Shown in pieces: positions 17,226 through 26,415 of a DNA stretch of 32,745 nt. Position 1 is the stretch's first letter. Every line of letters begins with the position of its first letter. Both the position numbers and the translations under genes were made by a program. The notes below the pieces were generated by a model. It was not told the origin of the DNA. It made no database searches and saw only the letters and a program-made list of their open reading frames with translations. This DNA is from Bacteriovoracaceae bacterium (GTDB lineage Bacteria; Bdellovibrionota; UBA1018), in the NCBI GenBank assembly GCA_947463705.1, contig CANHSO010000008.1, positions 1 to 32,745 of the forward strand. Reading direction: 5' to 3'.

Positions 17226-18756
17226 CAGTCTCCTCTAAAACCTTCTCCTGGATCTTTGTATTAAACGACGCTCGCTCTTGGACTGGTTGATGACGACCAG
17301 GAATTAAGACTGCCTTATGATTCACCCACTCGTAAAGATCAGCAACCCGTTCAGGCCTTGGAGACCGATGATCTGCATTCAACTCAGGATACCGAATCCA
17401 TGCAAAACACTTTTTCCCATACGGCTGTGTGCACTCTACATCGTGAAATGCCGCAGACCAGGTCCCAGTATTTAAGACCTCGACTCCACCGTTCAGTCGA
17501 TGATCTTCATGATGGGTGTGCCCTTGGACGATCCGCCTTACTTTTGCGACCTGAGCGCTCAACGGAGCCATTCGAAAGGCTGCGCGCTGGGTGTCCTCCA
17601 CCTCTGATTCAACATTTCGTGCGTAGAGAATAAAAGCAGGAACTAGAAATAGCATTGGGAACGCGATCCAAAACACCGAAACTGGCAGAAAAATATTGAG
17701 GAATGAGAAAAACTGAAAACTAATGAAGAAGATCGTCCCCAATAATAACGCCCGATCCAACCAGAGCTCTCGCATAATCTTGATCGGATTAAAAATCGCT
17801 GGATGAACGTGAACCTCCTTCAAAGCGAGAACCATAGGGACAGTCGCATTTGAGCGATCAGCAATCTCCTGCAAACGACTATCTACAGTGAGTGGATCTC
17901 GCATAGCCGGTAAAAACCCTTCGACTAAGGAATAGATGAGAGTGATCATTGCACTCCAAAACCAGGTCCAAATCAAAAAAGGTTGAGTCTTAAAAACATA
18001 TTTAAAATAAAAAACGACATATTCCCACACGGAACTCTTGATAAAACTTTCCGTAGCATGAGGATTAATAAAACCCATACCATTGGTCATGTATTTACCT
18101 GCTAAATTTCCGAACGGCATCCGGATCTGTGACTTGGTACCCATCTTGATGAGAGGATGAACTGGATTAGAGCAAAGGCAATAGGCATCATACTGATTGC
18201 CATGCTCAATGAGGGTGTCTTGATTACTAATATAAAACCACTCACAAAATCTGACCTGAGACTCAAACTCCTGAGTAAGATTAAGACGCTCTAAAAAATC
18301 ATGCTGCACTGCTGGCCAGTGAAGTTCAAGATCGTGATTTCCAATAACGAAGATCACCCGGTTTCCAGCAAGAATGAAGCTACGAACCTCATTGATCCAA
18401 ACTGGATGGGTATCTAAAATGACCTTAAATTTGAATCTAGACTTTTCTTCTTCTGCATTCAAACCCCGCAAACGCTCAATCCAACTAATATTACTCTGAA
18501 AATTATCGCCTGAGACGGGCTGTACCATGACAGAATCAAAATCAAAAATGTCGCCATTAAAAACAAGCTCAATGGGAGATTTACTTTTTCTTTGAATCTC
18601 TTTAAGAAAGGCTGCAAAATCCTGGTCAATTAGATGCTCTCGGGTTTTAAACTGCTTCCACAAATGATGATGAATCCCAGGATCCTCCACATCTGCCAGG
18701 TGAATATCACTTACAACGACTGTATTTCTTGAACGGGAAAAATCTAACTGAGTCAT
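17176..18756 (-). CDS. Membrane-associated metallophosphoesterase
   Basis: ATG 18756 has AAGGAACT seven bases upstream and is preferred over ATG 18810. The calcineurin-like metal site is complete but split: VVVSDIHLAD, ELVFNGDIFDFD and VIGNHDLE in the N-terminal third, and QGHTHHED near residue 430. Between the third and last motif lie hydrophobic stretches: one around FLIWTWFWSAMITLIYSLV and a long one from LLLGTIFFISFQFF through VFWIAFPMLFLVPAFILYA, probably two or three membrane spans. The phosphatase site therefore seems to fold from parts on either side of a membrane insert, which is unusual. The substrate is unknown. UDP-diacylglucosamine hydrolase (LpxH) shares the motif set but is much shorter and soluble. 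Confidence 0.75.
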   Translation of the reverse strand: MTQLDFSRSRNTVVVSDIHLADVEDPGIHHHLWKQFKTREHLIDQDFAAFLKEIQRKSKSPIELVFNGDIFDFDSVMVQPVSGDNFQSNISWIERLRGLNAEEEKSRFKFKVILDTHPVWINEVRSFILAGNRVIFVIGNHDLELHWPAVQHDFLERLNLTQEFESQVRFCEWFYISNQDTLIEHGNQYDAYCLCSNPVHPLIKMGTKSQIRMPFGNLAGKYMTNGMGFINPHATESFIKSSVWEYVVFYFKYVFKTQPFLIWTWFWSAMITLIYSLVEGFLPAMRDPLTVDSRLQEIADRSNATVPMVLALKEVHVHPAIFNPIKIMRELWLDRALLLGTIFFISFQFFSFLNIFLPVSVFWIAFPMLFLVPAFILYARNVESEVEDTQRAAFRMAPLSAQVAKVRRIVQGHTHHEDHRLNGGVEVLNTGTWSAAFHDVECTQPYGKKCFAWIRYPELNADHRSPRPERVADLYEWVNHKAVLIPGRHQPVQERASFNTKIQEKVLEETVTDLRSLIEGRAQDLL

Positions 18757-18840
18757 CAGAGTTCCTTCTCGAATAGGTAGATGTATCACCCGTTTGAAAT
18801 GAATTTGCAAGCCTAGGCAAGCAGTCTAACAAGATTCTAA

Positions 18841-20502
18841 TCAAACCTTGATTTTATGCAGACAGCTCAAAACTTTCCTAAAATTGCCCGTCGAATAAAG
18901 GGCCTTTCTCGCTGCCACAAAATCCGGAATTGAATCAGAGAAATTCAGCATCGCAACCGAATCGGTCGTCTTACGTTCTAGAATAAAATCGACCCAATCG
19001 TGAACTAAAATAAAAATACTAGGAAGCGGCCCGATTCGAGTTGAGGTTAGTCCTTTCGGAAAACCACTTCCATCGGGGAGCTCATGATGCTGAGCAATAA
19101 TCAAATCTACGTCGGGCGGCACTTCATGAAAAGCACGAGCTAGATCAGCACCTTTCAACGGATGATCTCTCACAGTCCTAAACATTTCGTTAGTCTTTTT
19201 TACATCATTTTGATGCTCAAACTCCGCAATTTGACTCAAACTCTTGATTCTAGCAAGGTCCTCGTCCTGCATCGCAACATCGTGAAGAAACGAAGATAAG
19301 ACCAGCTTCTGATACGTCGTATCTGAGCTCCACTCCATTTGAGTCGCTACTGCACAGGACAAAAAACTAAGGAGCATGCTATGGCTTGCTAGATAACTTT
19401 CCTGACCCTGCTGAAGGTGCCGAAGTAAATCGTTCAAACGCGGAGCCTTTCGAACATGCTGGACCACCTGCGTTACATTGCGTTTTGCAACCTCTTGAAC
19501 TTCTGGCGTCATCCCAGAAACTGCGATCATTTTTTGCATCGAGTCCAAATCCAAGAGCATTTTCTTTTCCGGAGTAGGTAGCCTTGCCTTTGGGGGTCTC
19601 GATTGAATTTCCGACCTAAGCCGAGCTAAGACTTCTGTTTTCTGCTGAGCTTCCACTTCTGCCCGCCTCTTGGACTCTGCCTCCTCCTTGAGTTCTGCCG
19701 TAATCTTAGCTTCAACGCGAAGCTGAGCAGCAATCGCCTGTCGAGTCTCCTGCTCTAAACTCAACGATGGGTCAAGCTGAACACTCGCAACGACCGAGGT
19801 CGTCTCACTCGCCTCCTGTCCCTGGTGCATAGCCGTTTGAGGCTGAGGATCTTGGTTCGGAGGCGATCCCGACAGGCCCTTAGACTTACTCCGATTCACT
19901 TGGGCCTCAGGAGGTGAGAATTTCCCAAGCACCCCATCAGAAATCAACGATACAGCACCTCTTGAGACCCAGAGTCGATCAATCTTTTTCTTGTTTTGAA
20001 AAAAATCAACATCCTCATTAGAAAATCTCTGGCCCGCCCGAAGGATTTTAACCAACTTCTGGTTCGACAGTTGAGCATAGATATCGGCCTGAACTGGACT
20101 CAAATGAATCAAAAATTCGGAATTGGCTTGAACATAGTCTGAATCCCGCTTAGGTATTTGATTTTCAGATAAAAGGTCATTTAGGCGAGTAAGCAGTCCA
20201 TGATGATCAGAAAAATAGAATCCCTGTTTGGTCTTAGCATTGAAAGCGTCGACCTGAGCTTTCTGGACTCGAAAAAGAAACTGCGTCTTGAGTTCTCTTT
20301 TTAGACTCAACGGAACTAAAGTCTTTGCGGAGTCTGTATAGTCACAAACAATCAAGTTCCATGAATTTGGATCTTGATCCAAGAGCCCTATCGCTTCTTC
20401 GTTGTTTTTTAAGACTTGAACCTGAGCTTTGAAGTGGCTCTCCACAAAAAACTGCAATAGTAGACCAAGTTCGTTTTCTTGAAAGATCGTTAGAATTTTC
20501 AC
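18841..20502 (-). CDS. HD-GYP-like phosphodiesterase with receiver-like N-terminus
   Basis: The 553-residue protein begins (GTG 20502) with a segment resembling a response-regulator receiver, with NLIVCDYTD in the position of the phospho-acceptor loop. A variable middle follows, then a long Glu/Ala/Lys coiled coil (about 245-305). The C-terminal half is an HD-GYP-type domain: HD in FLHDVAMQD (H407, D408), DHPLKGADLA, then QHHELPDGSGFPKGL and a late VHDW. HD-GYP proteins hydrolyse cyclic-di-GMP. Here the GYP tripeptide reads GFP, a substitution that can still be active, and the metal ligands seem kept. A minor alternative is an HDOD-type signalling domain without catalysis. No clear ribosome-binding site is seen. 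Confidence 0.75.
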   Translation of the reverse strand: MKILTIFQENELGLLLQFFVESHFKAQVQVLKNNEEAIGLLDQDPNSWNLIVCDYTDSAKTLVPLSLKRELKTQFLFRVQKAQVDAFNAKTKQGFYFSDHHGLLTRLNDLLSENQIPKRDSDYVQANSEFLIHLSPVQADIYAQLSNQKLVKILRAGQRFSNEDVDFFQNKKKIDRLWVSRGAVSLISDGVLGKFSPPEAQVNRSKSKGLSGSPPNQDPQPQTAMHQGQEASETTSVVASVQLDPSLSLEQETRQAIAAQLRVEAKITAELKEEAESKRRAEVEAQQKTEVLARLRSEIQSRPPKARLPTPEKKMLLDLDSMQKMIAVSGMTPEVQEVAKRNVTQVVQHVRKAPRLNDLLRHLQQGQESYLASHSMLLSFLSCAVATQMEWSSDTTYQKLVLSSFLHDVAMQDEDLARIKSLSQIAEFEHQNDVKKTNEMFRTVRDHPLKGADLARAFHEVPPDVDLIIAQHHELPDGSGFPKGLTSTRIGPLPSIFILVHDWVDFILERKTTDSVAMLNFSDSIPDFVAARKALYSTGNFRKVLSCLHKIKV

Positions 20503-20566
20503 TCATTCATGATACAAAACGATTGGATTTAATACTCCATAAATAATAATCAATAAAAAATAGTTA

Positions 20567-23476
20567 TTAAAAAAGCGCCATTTGTTCTAATTCAGGCTCA
20601 GGAGTGACGATCGACGCAGGGCATCTTTTTTGATGACGGCATACATTACAGTGCCCCCCTGGGCGAGCTTCTCCTTGAACTCCAGAAATGATCTCAGCAG
20701 AAAGGGATACAAAGCTCTGAGCAAGACTCATGCAGTTCCGAAGATCAATTGGGATCATCACCTCTTGAACCCCTCGGGGAGAAATGTGAACTACTGAGGC
20801 CTGAACCCGATCCATTTTACGTTCGGACCCCGAACCTAAGATTTTTACAGCCAGGGCATAAAGTTGAATCTGGGTCGAATAAGACTGGATGATCATCCGA
20901 GGTGATTTTGGACTTTGACCCACTTTAAAATCGACGATCGCGTACTGACTTTGATTCCCCTGGGTTTCAGAACTCAGCCGATCCAAAGATCCCACGAGAA
21001 TCTCATTTAGAATGGGGACTTCAAAAGCCATCTCCTTCCAAACTTCACGCCCCAAGACCGGATTTTCAGGCATCATCGAAGGAGCTTTTTCTGCCCATCG
21101 AATCAATGCCTCGGCGTTAAGTCGGTCGGAACCCACTTCGGCTTCAATTACTCTTAGTTCTGAAAATTTCGAATACTGAAGGCACTGATGCACGCGGGTA
21201 CCTAGATCTTGGCGAGTTTGTCCCGGTTTTTCTGCTGGGTTCTCAATAACGGGTTGGGGACGAATAAAAGTCCACTCATAGGCGCGAGGACACTGTGCCA
21301 AAAGACTCCACTCCGTGACGCTGTGACGAGCGCGCTTCTTCTGAACTCGGGCAGGATTAAAAGTCAGGAGTTGAGGAGTCGGAGTGTTGACCGAAGGTGA
21401 GGTTTGTGGTTCGATCGGCACCTCTACAATTGAAGTGGAAACAGCGAGAACCTCGGGAGGTTGAACACCTGAATACTCGACCCAGTTGCGCCAATGATCC
21501 TCTAAAAATAGGGTGGCTCGGTCAGGCTCCCCCTCCCCTTCACTTTCTTGGCAAGCAAGAATCAATCGCTCTCGGGCTCGCGTCAACGCGACGTAAAAGA
21601 CCCGTTTGCTTTCAGCAAGATTCTTCTTCTTTTCGAGACCTCGCCATTGGACTTCGACAGGATTTTTTCGATCTCGGTTTCCATCTTCATCCCGCCCTCC
21701 GAGAAAGGCACCGTCTTCTCGATCCCAAAATAAAAGCGGTGCATCAGAACTTCGGGGCTTTAACGGAAAATCAATCAAGATGACATGAGGGAACTCAAGA
21801 CCCTTGGCTCCATGAAAAGTCAAAACTGAAAGCTGCCCGAGCTGTCGAGGAGCTGGCACTTCTCGATCTCGCCGTTTTTCCTCGACCGCACGACTCAGTT
21901 CTTGCACGACCTCATGGAACTCAAGGCCCTGAGCAGAATACTCCTCGACACGGTGCCAAAGTCCCATCAATGGTGCCCAAAGTTCATTCTCACGCGTTTC
22001 GTCCAGAAGTAGGCTCATCAAGAGCTCTCCAGGACGGACAGGTGAACCTCTCCATGGATTGAGACGCAATGCAATAGGATGGTGAGAGCTGAAGAATGGG
22101 GATGTAAAAGTCGCATCCTCTTTCACCCATCGATCGAGCACTTCATCAGAAATCTCCATCCAAGGCGCCCGAAGAAAAATCGCGCCTGAAAGACTGTTAA
22201 ACGGGTGATCCCACCATTTTAAAAACGCAACTAACTCTCGAACTCTAGGATCATCCCAGAATAATCCACCACTGCCGAAAGCCAGCGGAATGCCGTTTGC
22301 CGAAAGCGCCTTAAACCAGGCTTCGTTTCCGCGAATTCTTCGAACCAGCAGAGCCATCTCGTCTAATGGTACGCCTTTTTGATTTTCATTGAGAATCCAC
22401 TGAGCCAACTCGGCAGGACTTTTTACACGAACCTTTACTACAGGTTCCAAATTAGATCGTACCTCTCGTTGAGGTACAAGGGCCTCAAATCGCATCTGAG
22501 AGGCCTCAAAGGCGGGCGCACAGATCTCGTTTGAAAAATGAATAATTCCTGGGCGACTTCTGAAGTTCCAAGTGAGGGATTGCCGAATAGGGAGTCTTGC
22601 ACAGAACTCCTCGAAAACAGTGACGTCAGCATCACGAAACCGGTAAATCGATTGCTTGGGGTCACCCACAACGCAGAGATTGGCTCCGGAGGGTTGAGCC
22701 AGTTTCCAGATCAAGCGGGCTTGGAGCGGGTTAGTGTCTTGAAACTCATCTACCAAAACCAGGTGAAAACGCCGGTGAAAAATCTCTTGAACACGCGGCG
22801 AGTTCAGCGCTCGGTCGGCACAGATTTCAAGATCGTTAAAATCCAAGGCACCCCGTCTCCGCTTAATTCGGGCGTATTTTTCTAAAACAAACTCACTCAC
22901 CTGGGCCAGTGCTAGTGAGCTTGGATCCAGCTTTTGCTTCAAGGAATCTAAGACGCCAAAGGCCATTAACTCTCTGACTCTTCTCAGTAAATCCGATAAG
23001 CCCTGCTGAGATTCTCGATCCAGGAGTGAGTTCAGTGCCTCAGCTACGGGATCCGGCAGTTCATCTAACCACAAGCTATCTAGAGCAGATTCCCAAAGGA
23101 GGAGTGACTCTGATTCGCTCAAGACTTGTTCTTCGCCGTCCAGACCCGCTTCTCTCGGAAATTCCTGAATCACGGCTCCGCAGAGTCCGTGGATCGTCAT
23201 AACCCAGTGGTGATGAATCGCACCTGGATTGTCAGCTTGGGTAAATTTCTCCGCAAGCTTAGCTCGCAAATCACTCGTTGACCTCTCTGTAAACGAAACT
23301 GCTGCAAACCGTGCATCGGGTTGCCTTTTTAAAAGTTCGAGGCACTTCGTCACTAAAGTGGTCGTTTTCCCGGAACCTGCTCCAGCCATGACCGCCAAAC
23401 CTTGGCCCCAAGTATCGATCACTTTTTGTTGCTCAGGTGACGGAGCGTGAACACTCACATTTTTTAATTCTGACAT
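20567..23476 (-). CDS. addA: Helicase-nuclease subunit AddA of the AddAB recombination complex
   Basis: An SF1A (UvrD/RecB-like) helicase with motif I MAGAGSGKTTTL, motif II LVDEFQDTNP, motif III VVGDPKQSIYRFRDAD, motif IV NFRSRPG, motif V FHGAKGLEFPHVILID and motif VI YVALTRARERL is followed by a PD-(D/E)XK nuclease (GSLDRL, YAIVDFK, QIQLYALA). One Cys before the nuclease (LLAQCPRAYEW) and three after it (C-x2-C-x5-C in HCNVCRHQKRC) suggest a 4Fe-4S staple of the kind known in AddB and Cas4. AddAB resects double-strand breaks and loads RecA. ATG 23476 overlaps the addB stop as TGATG, showing translational coupling. A GTG one codon earlier is possible. The protein ends in MALF, normal for the family in size. 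Confidence 0.9.
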   Translation of the reverse strand: MSELKNVSVHAPSPEQQKVIDTWGQGLAVMAGAGSGKTTTLVTKCLELLKRQPDARFAAVSFTERSTSDLRAKLAEKFTQADNPGAIHHHWVMTIHGLCGAVIQEFPREAGLDGEEQVLSESESLLLWESALDSLWLDELPDPVAEALNSLLDRESQQGLSDLLRRVRELMAFGVLDSLKQKLDPSSLALAQVSEFVLEKYARIKRRRGALDFNDLEICADRALNSPRVQEIFHRRFHLVLVDEFQDTNPLQARLIWKLAQPSGANLCVVGDPKQSIYRFRDADVTVFEEFCARLPIRQSLTWNFRSRPGIIHFSNEICAPAFEASQMRFEALVPQREVRSNLEPVVKVRVKSPAELAQWILNENQKGVPLDEMALLVRRIRGNEAWFKALSANGIPLAFGSGGLFWDDPRVRELVAFLKWWDHPFNSLSGAIFLRAPWMEISDEVLDRWVKEDATFTSPFFSSHHPIALRLNPWRGSPVRPGELLMSLLLDETRENELWAPLMGLWHRVEEYSAQGLEFHEVVQELSRAVEEKRRDREVPAPRQLGQLSVLTFHGAKGLEFPHVILIDFPLKPRSSDAPLLFWDREDGAFLGGRDEDGNRDRKNPVEVQWRGLEKKKNLAESKRVFYVALTRARERLILACQESEGEGEPDRATLFLEDHWRNWVEYSGVQPPEVLAVSTSIVEVPIEPQTSPSVNTPTPQLLTFNPARVQKKRARHSVTEWSLLAQCPRAYEWTFIRPQPVIENPAEKPGQTRQDLGTRVHQCLQYSKFSELRVIEAEVGSDRLNAEALIRWAEKAPSMMPENPVLGREVWKEMAFEVPILNEILVGSLDRLSSETQGNQSQYAIVDFKVGQSPKSPRMIIQSYSTQIQLYALAVKILGSGSERKMDRVQASVVHISPRGVQEVMIPIDLRNCMSLAQSFVSLSAEIISGVQGEARPGGHCNVCRHQKRCPASIVTPEPELEQMALF

Positions 23477-26175
23477 CACAGATCGTCCGTTCTACGTTTG
23501 ACACCACAGAGATCCCCTACGCGACAACTACTGCATTCTTTTGCGGCAGGCTTCATCCGAGGCCGAGCTTCAAATTGGCCCGCCACATAGGCTTTTGCGA
23601 CTTGAATCATTTGATCTTCTAAGTCGGCCCACACTTCCTCTCGAGGTCTATTGAACAGGCTTTTAGAGTTGGATCTGAGCTGTGTCAATTTGCCGGGCTC
23701 TTTCCCATTAAACTCGGTAAAATGAATACCACTCCGTCTGGCACCTTTAGAATCAAGTTCAACAAATTGAACGCCTAAGATTTCCTGGTTCAACTGCCGA
23801 GCTGCAGCGATGGCGTAAAACGGAAGCTGAAGTCGGTAGCCGTGCTCCAAAATGTCTTGACCGTGGGGTACAGTACCAGCACTTTTGTAGTCCATAATAA
23901 AAAGACCTTCAGAACCTTGGTCAATCCGATCGGGCTTTCCTCGAATTGAGAAGTCAGGATAGTTGACCCGTAAAGTTAAATCATCCAAACTCACCGGGCG
24001 AGTCTGAGCCCTAAGAAAATACTCCCGCTCTTTTTCGCAAAAAACATCTAATACTCGAACTAACCGAGATCGGACATAACTCTCAACTCGCTGAGTGCGA
24101 ACTAATCCCTGAGGCCGCTGACGCCGCCATGCCTCATCTAATGCTGCACTCGGTTGGACTCCGAAGTGCCCTGCACTATTTCGAGAAAGCATTAAAATCC
24201 TCACCGCATCATGCAGTAATGTTCCACGAACATCTGGCCAGAGCTCAGTTCCCGGTTCACGAATGTCCTTCAGCTTCCACCGATGAAATACCAAGGCCTG
24301 AAATCCGCATCGACTCGAACGATCAATTAAAGTTGCACTCAGTTCGGCTGGCTGCCCTGTGGCTGAAACCTCCAAGGGCGGCAATTGAACCCGAGTAGGA
24401 TGAGAAACCCGAGCAGCAGAATAGCTCTGCAAGGTTCTTGCATGAGCGCCTCGACTTTCGGGCGCATCGGGCAAATTCCATCCAACGTGCTGGGCTAGCT
24501 CTTTAACCAGAGGCAAGAGAGTTTCCCGCTCACGGCCCGTGGAATCAAATTCAGATTCTAATAAAATGACTTTCTGGGCAGTTCTGAGCCAAAGCGTTAG
24601 GACTTTAAGTCGCTCTTCTCGCACTTGGAAGCGAGACCGCACCGCAAATTCGTTCGATAAGATTTCCCGATCTCGCTCGGAAAACCAAAAATCTCCTGCC
24701 CCTTCTCCACCCAACCATCGCGGTGGCAGCCCAAAAAGCCAAATCGTTTCGGCCTCTAGAACTGGCGCTTGTTGAAGCCGATAAAGTCTCAGGCCCTCAC
24801 GAGGTTTAAGCGCTTCAATCGGTGGAGATGCTTCGCGCAACCGACTTTCCAATCGCTCCAGCCAAAACAGGAAAGGAGCTTTTCGATCGCCCTGTCCAAT
24901 TCGTTCGAAATCTTCAGCCATAGCGTTCCAGATTGACTCAAAAACTGAGTAGATCTGATTGAGCTTAGGGTGAGACTCTTTTCGATCCTTGAAAAGTTGA
25001 AGATGTGCGTTTCCTGATTCACGGCAATTTTTACGTCCACCCAGCAGGGTTTGAAGACTCTCCAACTGTGAGTAAAAAACTTCTAAAGTCCCGCCTTGGT
25101 ACGCTTTAAGTCCGGAACGAATCCCTCTTGCGTGAATTTCTTTCACCCAAGCTGAGTGCTGTTCATCTGAATCTGGCAACCAAGCTCGTAACCAAGCAAT
25201 GACTTTAGACCTTTCAAAACCACGACCCACGACTTGAAGTGGCAAAAGCCCCATTTTCAAAGCTTCATCGCTTTTCACTTGGGTAGGATCACGTGGCTCA
25301 GCCAGAGGAATTCCTCTCATTTCTAGAGTTCTCTTCAAGGCTCGACGTACTCCAGGAATATCGGGAATCAAGACAGCATGGTGATCAAAAACAAATGCCT
25401 CGGTACCCTCAGCCTTCCGCTCGTCCAACTGCCGCAAGAGCTCATCAGTGAAGGACTCCGCAGCGTCCTCGAGGGTATGCCACCTTTGCCATGCGAAATC
25501 AGGCATCGGAGCTTTCTCACTTGCTTGGTCCAACGGACTCACCTGAACGTAACTTCCAAGCACATCCCAAAACTCGCGCTCTAAACTTTCAGGAAGGTTC
25601 ACCGATACCCTGTGAATGATTTGCGGTTTCCTCACTTTTTCAGGCCAACCTCGATCGCGCAGAGACTCAATCGTACGCTTGAACAACAGAGGGAGGTCCC
25701 ACCAGCCTGATGACTCTAACCAAGCCTCGTATGCCGCGGTAAAAGCTCGAAGTTCTTGCCGCAAAGGCTGATCTCCGAAAACCTGCCCCAAACGCTCCAG
25801 ATAAACTTCTTCTTCTTGGGGATGTGCAAACGCCATCCGTCCTGCTTGGATTGCAGAGTCCAAACTCTTCACAAAACCCAATTGTCGACGAATTCTCTTC
25901 AGCTCCCTCAGGTTTCCGATAATCCTCTTTTCAGCTAAAAAAAGTCGCAAGATTTCTTGTCTTGCTGAAGGCGTCAAAACGCGCTCCTTGGGGAGGTCCA
26001 AGATTTTAAGGCAAATCTCTTGCGGGGTGGTCACCGCTTCTGCAACAAATCCCCGCCCTTGATTCAAAACCAAGGTCTTAAAGTCCTCGCGAGAGTATCC
26101 CGAACCCACACAAAGCCAAGCTTGTGGTCGAAGTCCGGTAATTAAATTGATAAAGTTAAGATCCAGAAGAGCCAT
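23476..26175 (-). CDS. addB: AddB-type nuclease subunit of the AddAB complex
   Basis: About 900 residues with a degenerate helicase-like N-terminal two-thirds and a C-terminal PD-(D/E)XK nuclease (SIRGKPDRID, FIMDYKSAG, YRLQLPFYAIAA). Cysteines at RSSRCGFQALVF, before the nuclease, and in ECSSCRVGDLCG after it make the AddB iron-sulphur staple. No Walker A is seen where it should be near the start (CVGSGYSRED), so this subunit probably binds but does not unwind DNA; AddA provides the motor. ATG 26175 is used; GTG 26181 two codons upstream is an alternative, and neither has a good ribosome-binding site. It is the first gene of a two-gene operon with addA. Confidence 0.85.
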   Translation of the reverse strand: MALLDLNFINLITGLRPQAWLCVGSGYSREDFKTLVLNQGRGFVAEAVTTPQEICLKILDLPKERVLTPSARQEILRLFLAEKRIIGNLRELKRIRRQLGFVKSLDSAIQAGRMAFAHPQEEEVYLERLGQVFGDQPLRQELRAFTAAYEAWLESSGWWDLPLLFKRTIESLRDRGWPEKVRKPQIIHRVSVNLPESLEREFWDVLGSYVQVSPLDQASEKAPMPDFAWQRWHTLEDAAESFTDELLRQLDERKAEGTEAFVFDHHAVLIPDIPGVRRALKRTLEMRGIPLAEPRDPTQVKSDEALKMGLLPLQVVGRGFERSKVIAWLRAWLPDSDEQHSAWVKEIHARGIRSGLKAYQGGTLEVFYSQLESLQTLLGGRKNCRESGNAHLQLFKDRKESHPKLNQIYSVFESIWNAMAEDFERIGQGDRKAPFLFWLERLESRLREASPPIEALKPREGLRLYRLQQAPVLEAETIWLFGLPPRWLGGEGAGDFWFSERDREILSNEFAVRSRFQVREERLKVLTLWLRTAQKVILLESEFDSTGRERETLLPLVKELAQHVGWNLPDAPESRGAHARTLQSYSAARVSHPTRVQLPPLEVSATGQPAELSATLIDRSSRCGFQALVFHRWKLKDIREPGTELWPDVRGTLLHDAVRILMLSRNSAGHFGVQPSAALDEAWRRQRPQGLVRTQRVESYVRSRLVRVLDVFCEKEREYFLRAQTRPVSLDDLTLRVNYPDFSIRGKPDRIDQGSEGLFIMDYKSAGTVPHGQDILEHGYRLQLPFYAIAAARQLNQEILGVQFVELDSKGARRSGIHFTEFNGKEPGKLTQLRSNSKSLFNRPREEVWADLEDQMIQVAKAYVAGQFEARPRMKPAAKECSSCRVGDLCGVKRRTDDL

Positions 26176-26181
26176 ACTCAC

Positions 26182-26415
26182 CGTTTTAAAGGAGAATGAG
26201 CGAACAAATCAAGATTTCTTAAAACAGGTGAGCCAATTGGATGGGGGCTACCGGACGACGATCCATCTCCTCATTTCGGTCTCAGTAGGGTCAGTCCCAG
26301 AATGGGTCAATTCTCCGATTAATTTTTAGATGAATATTTTTTTTATCATGCTAAATCAAATAACTCGAACGTCGGGGGAAAAAAAGGGGACTATATTAAA
26401 AGGAGCTCATTCGTC
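26182..26415. promoter_or_regulatory. Divergent promoter region of addB and the Hint gene
   Basis: The 234 bp separate two outward-facing genes, so both promoters must be here. The right half is A+T-rich with a T-run (around 26338). AAGGAG at 26400-26405, ten bases before ATG 26416, is a good ribosome-binding site for the Hint gene. No riboswitch or strong inverted repeat was recognised. Confidence 0.5.

Noticed and set aside
26182-26415. Riboswitch upstream of the Hint gene
   Set aside because: The GGGTCAGTCCC and ATGGGTCA stretches do not make a recognisable aptamer fold.
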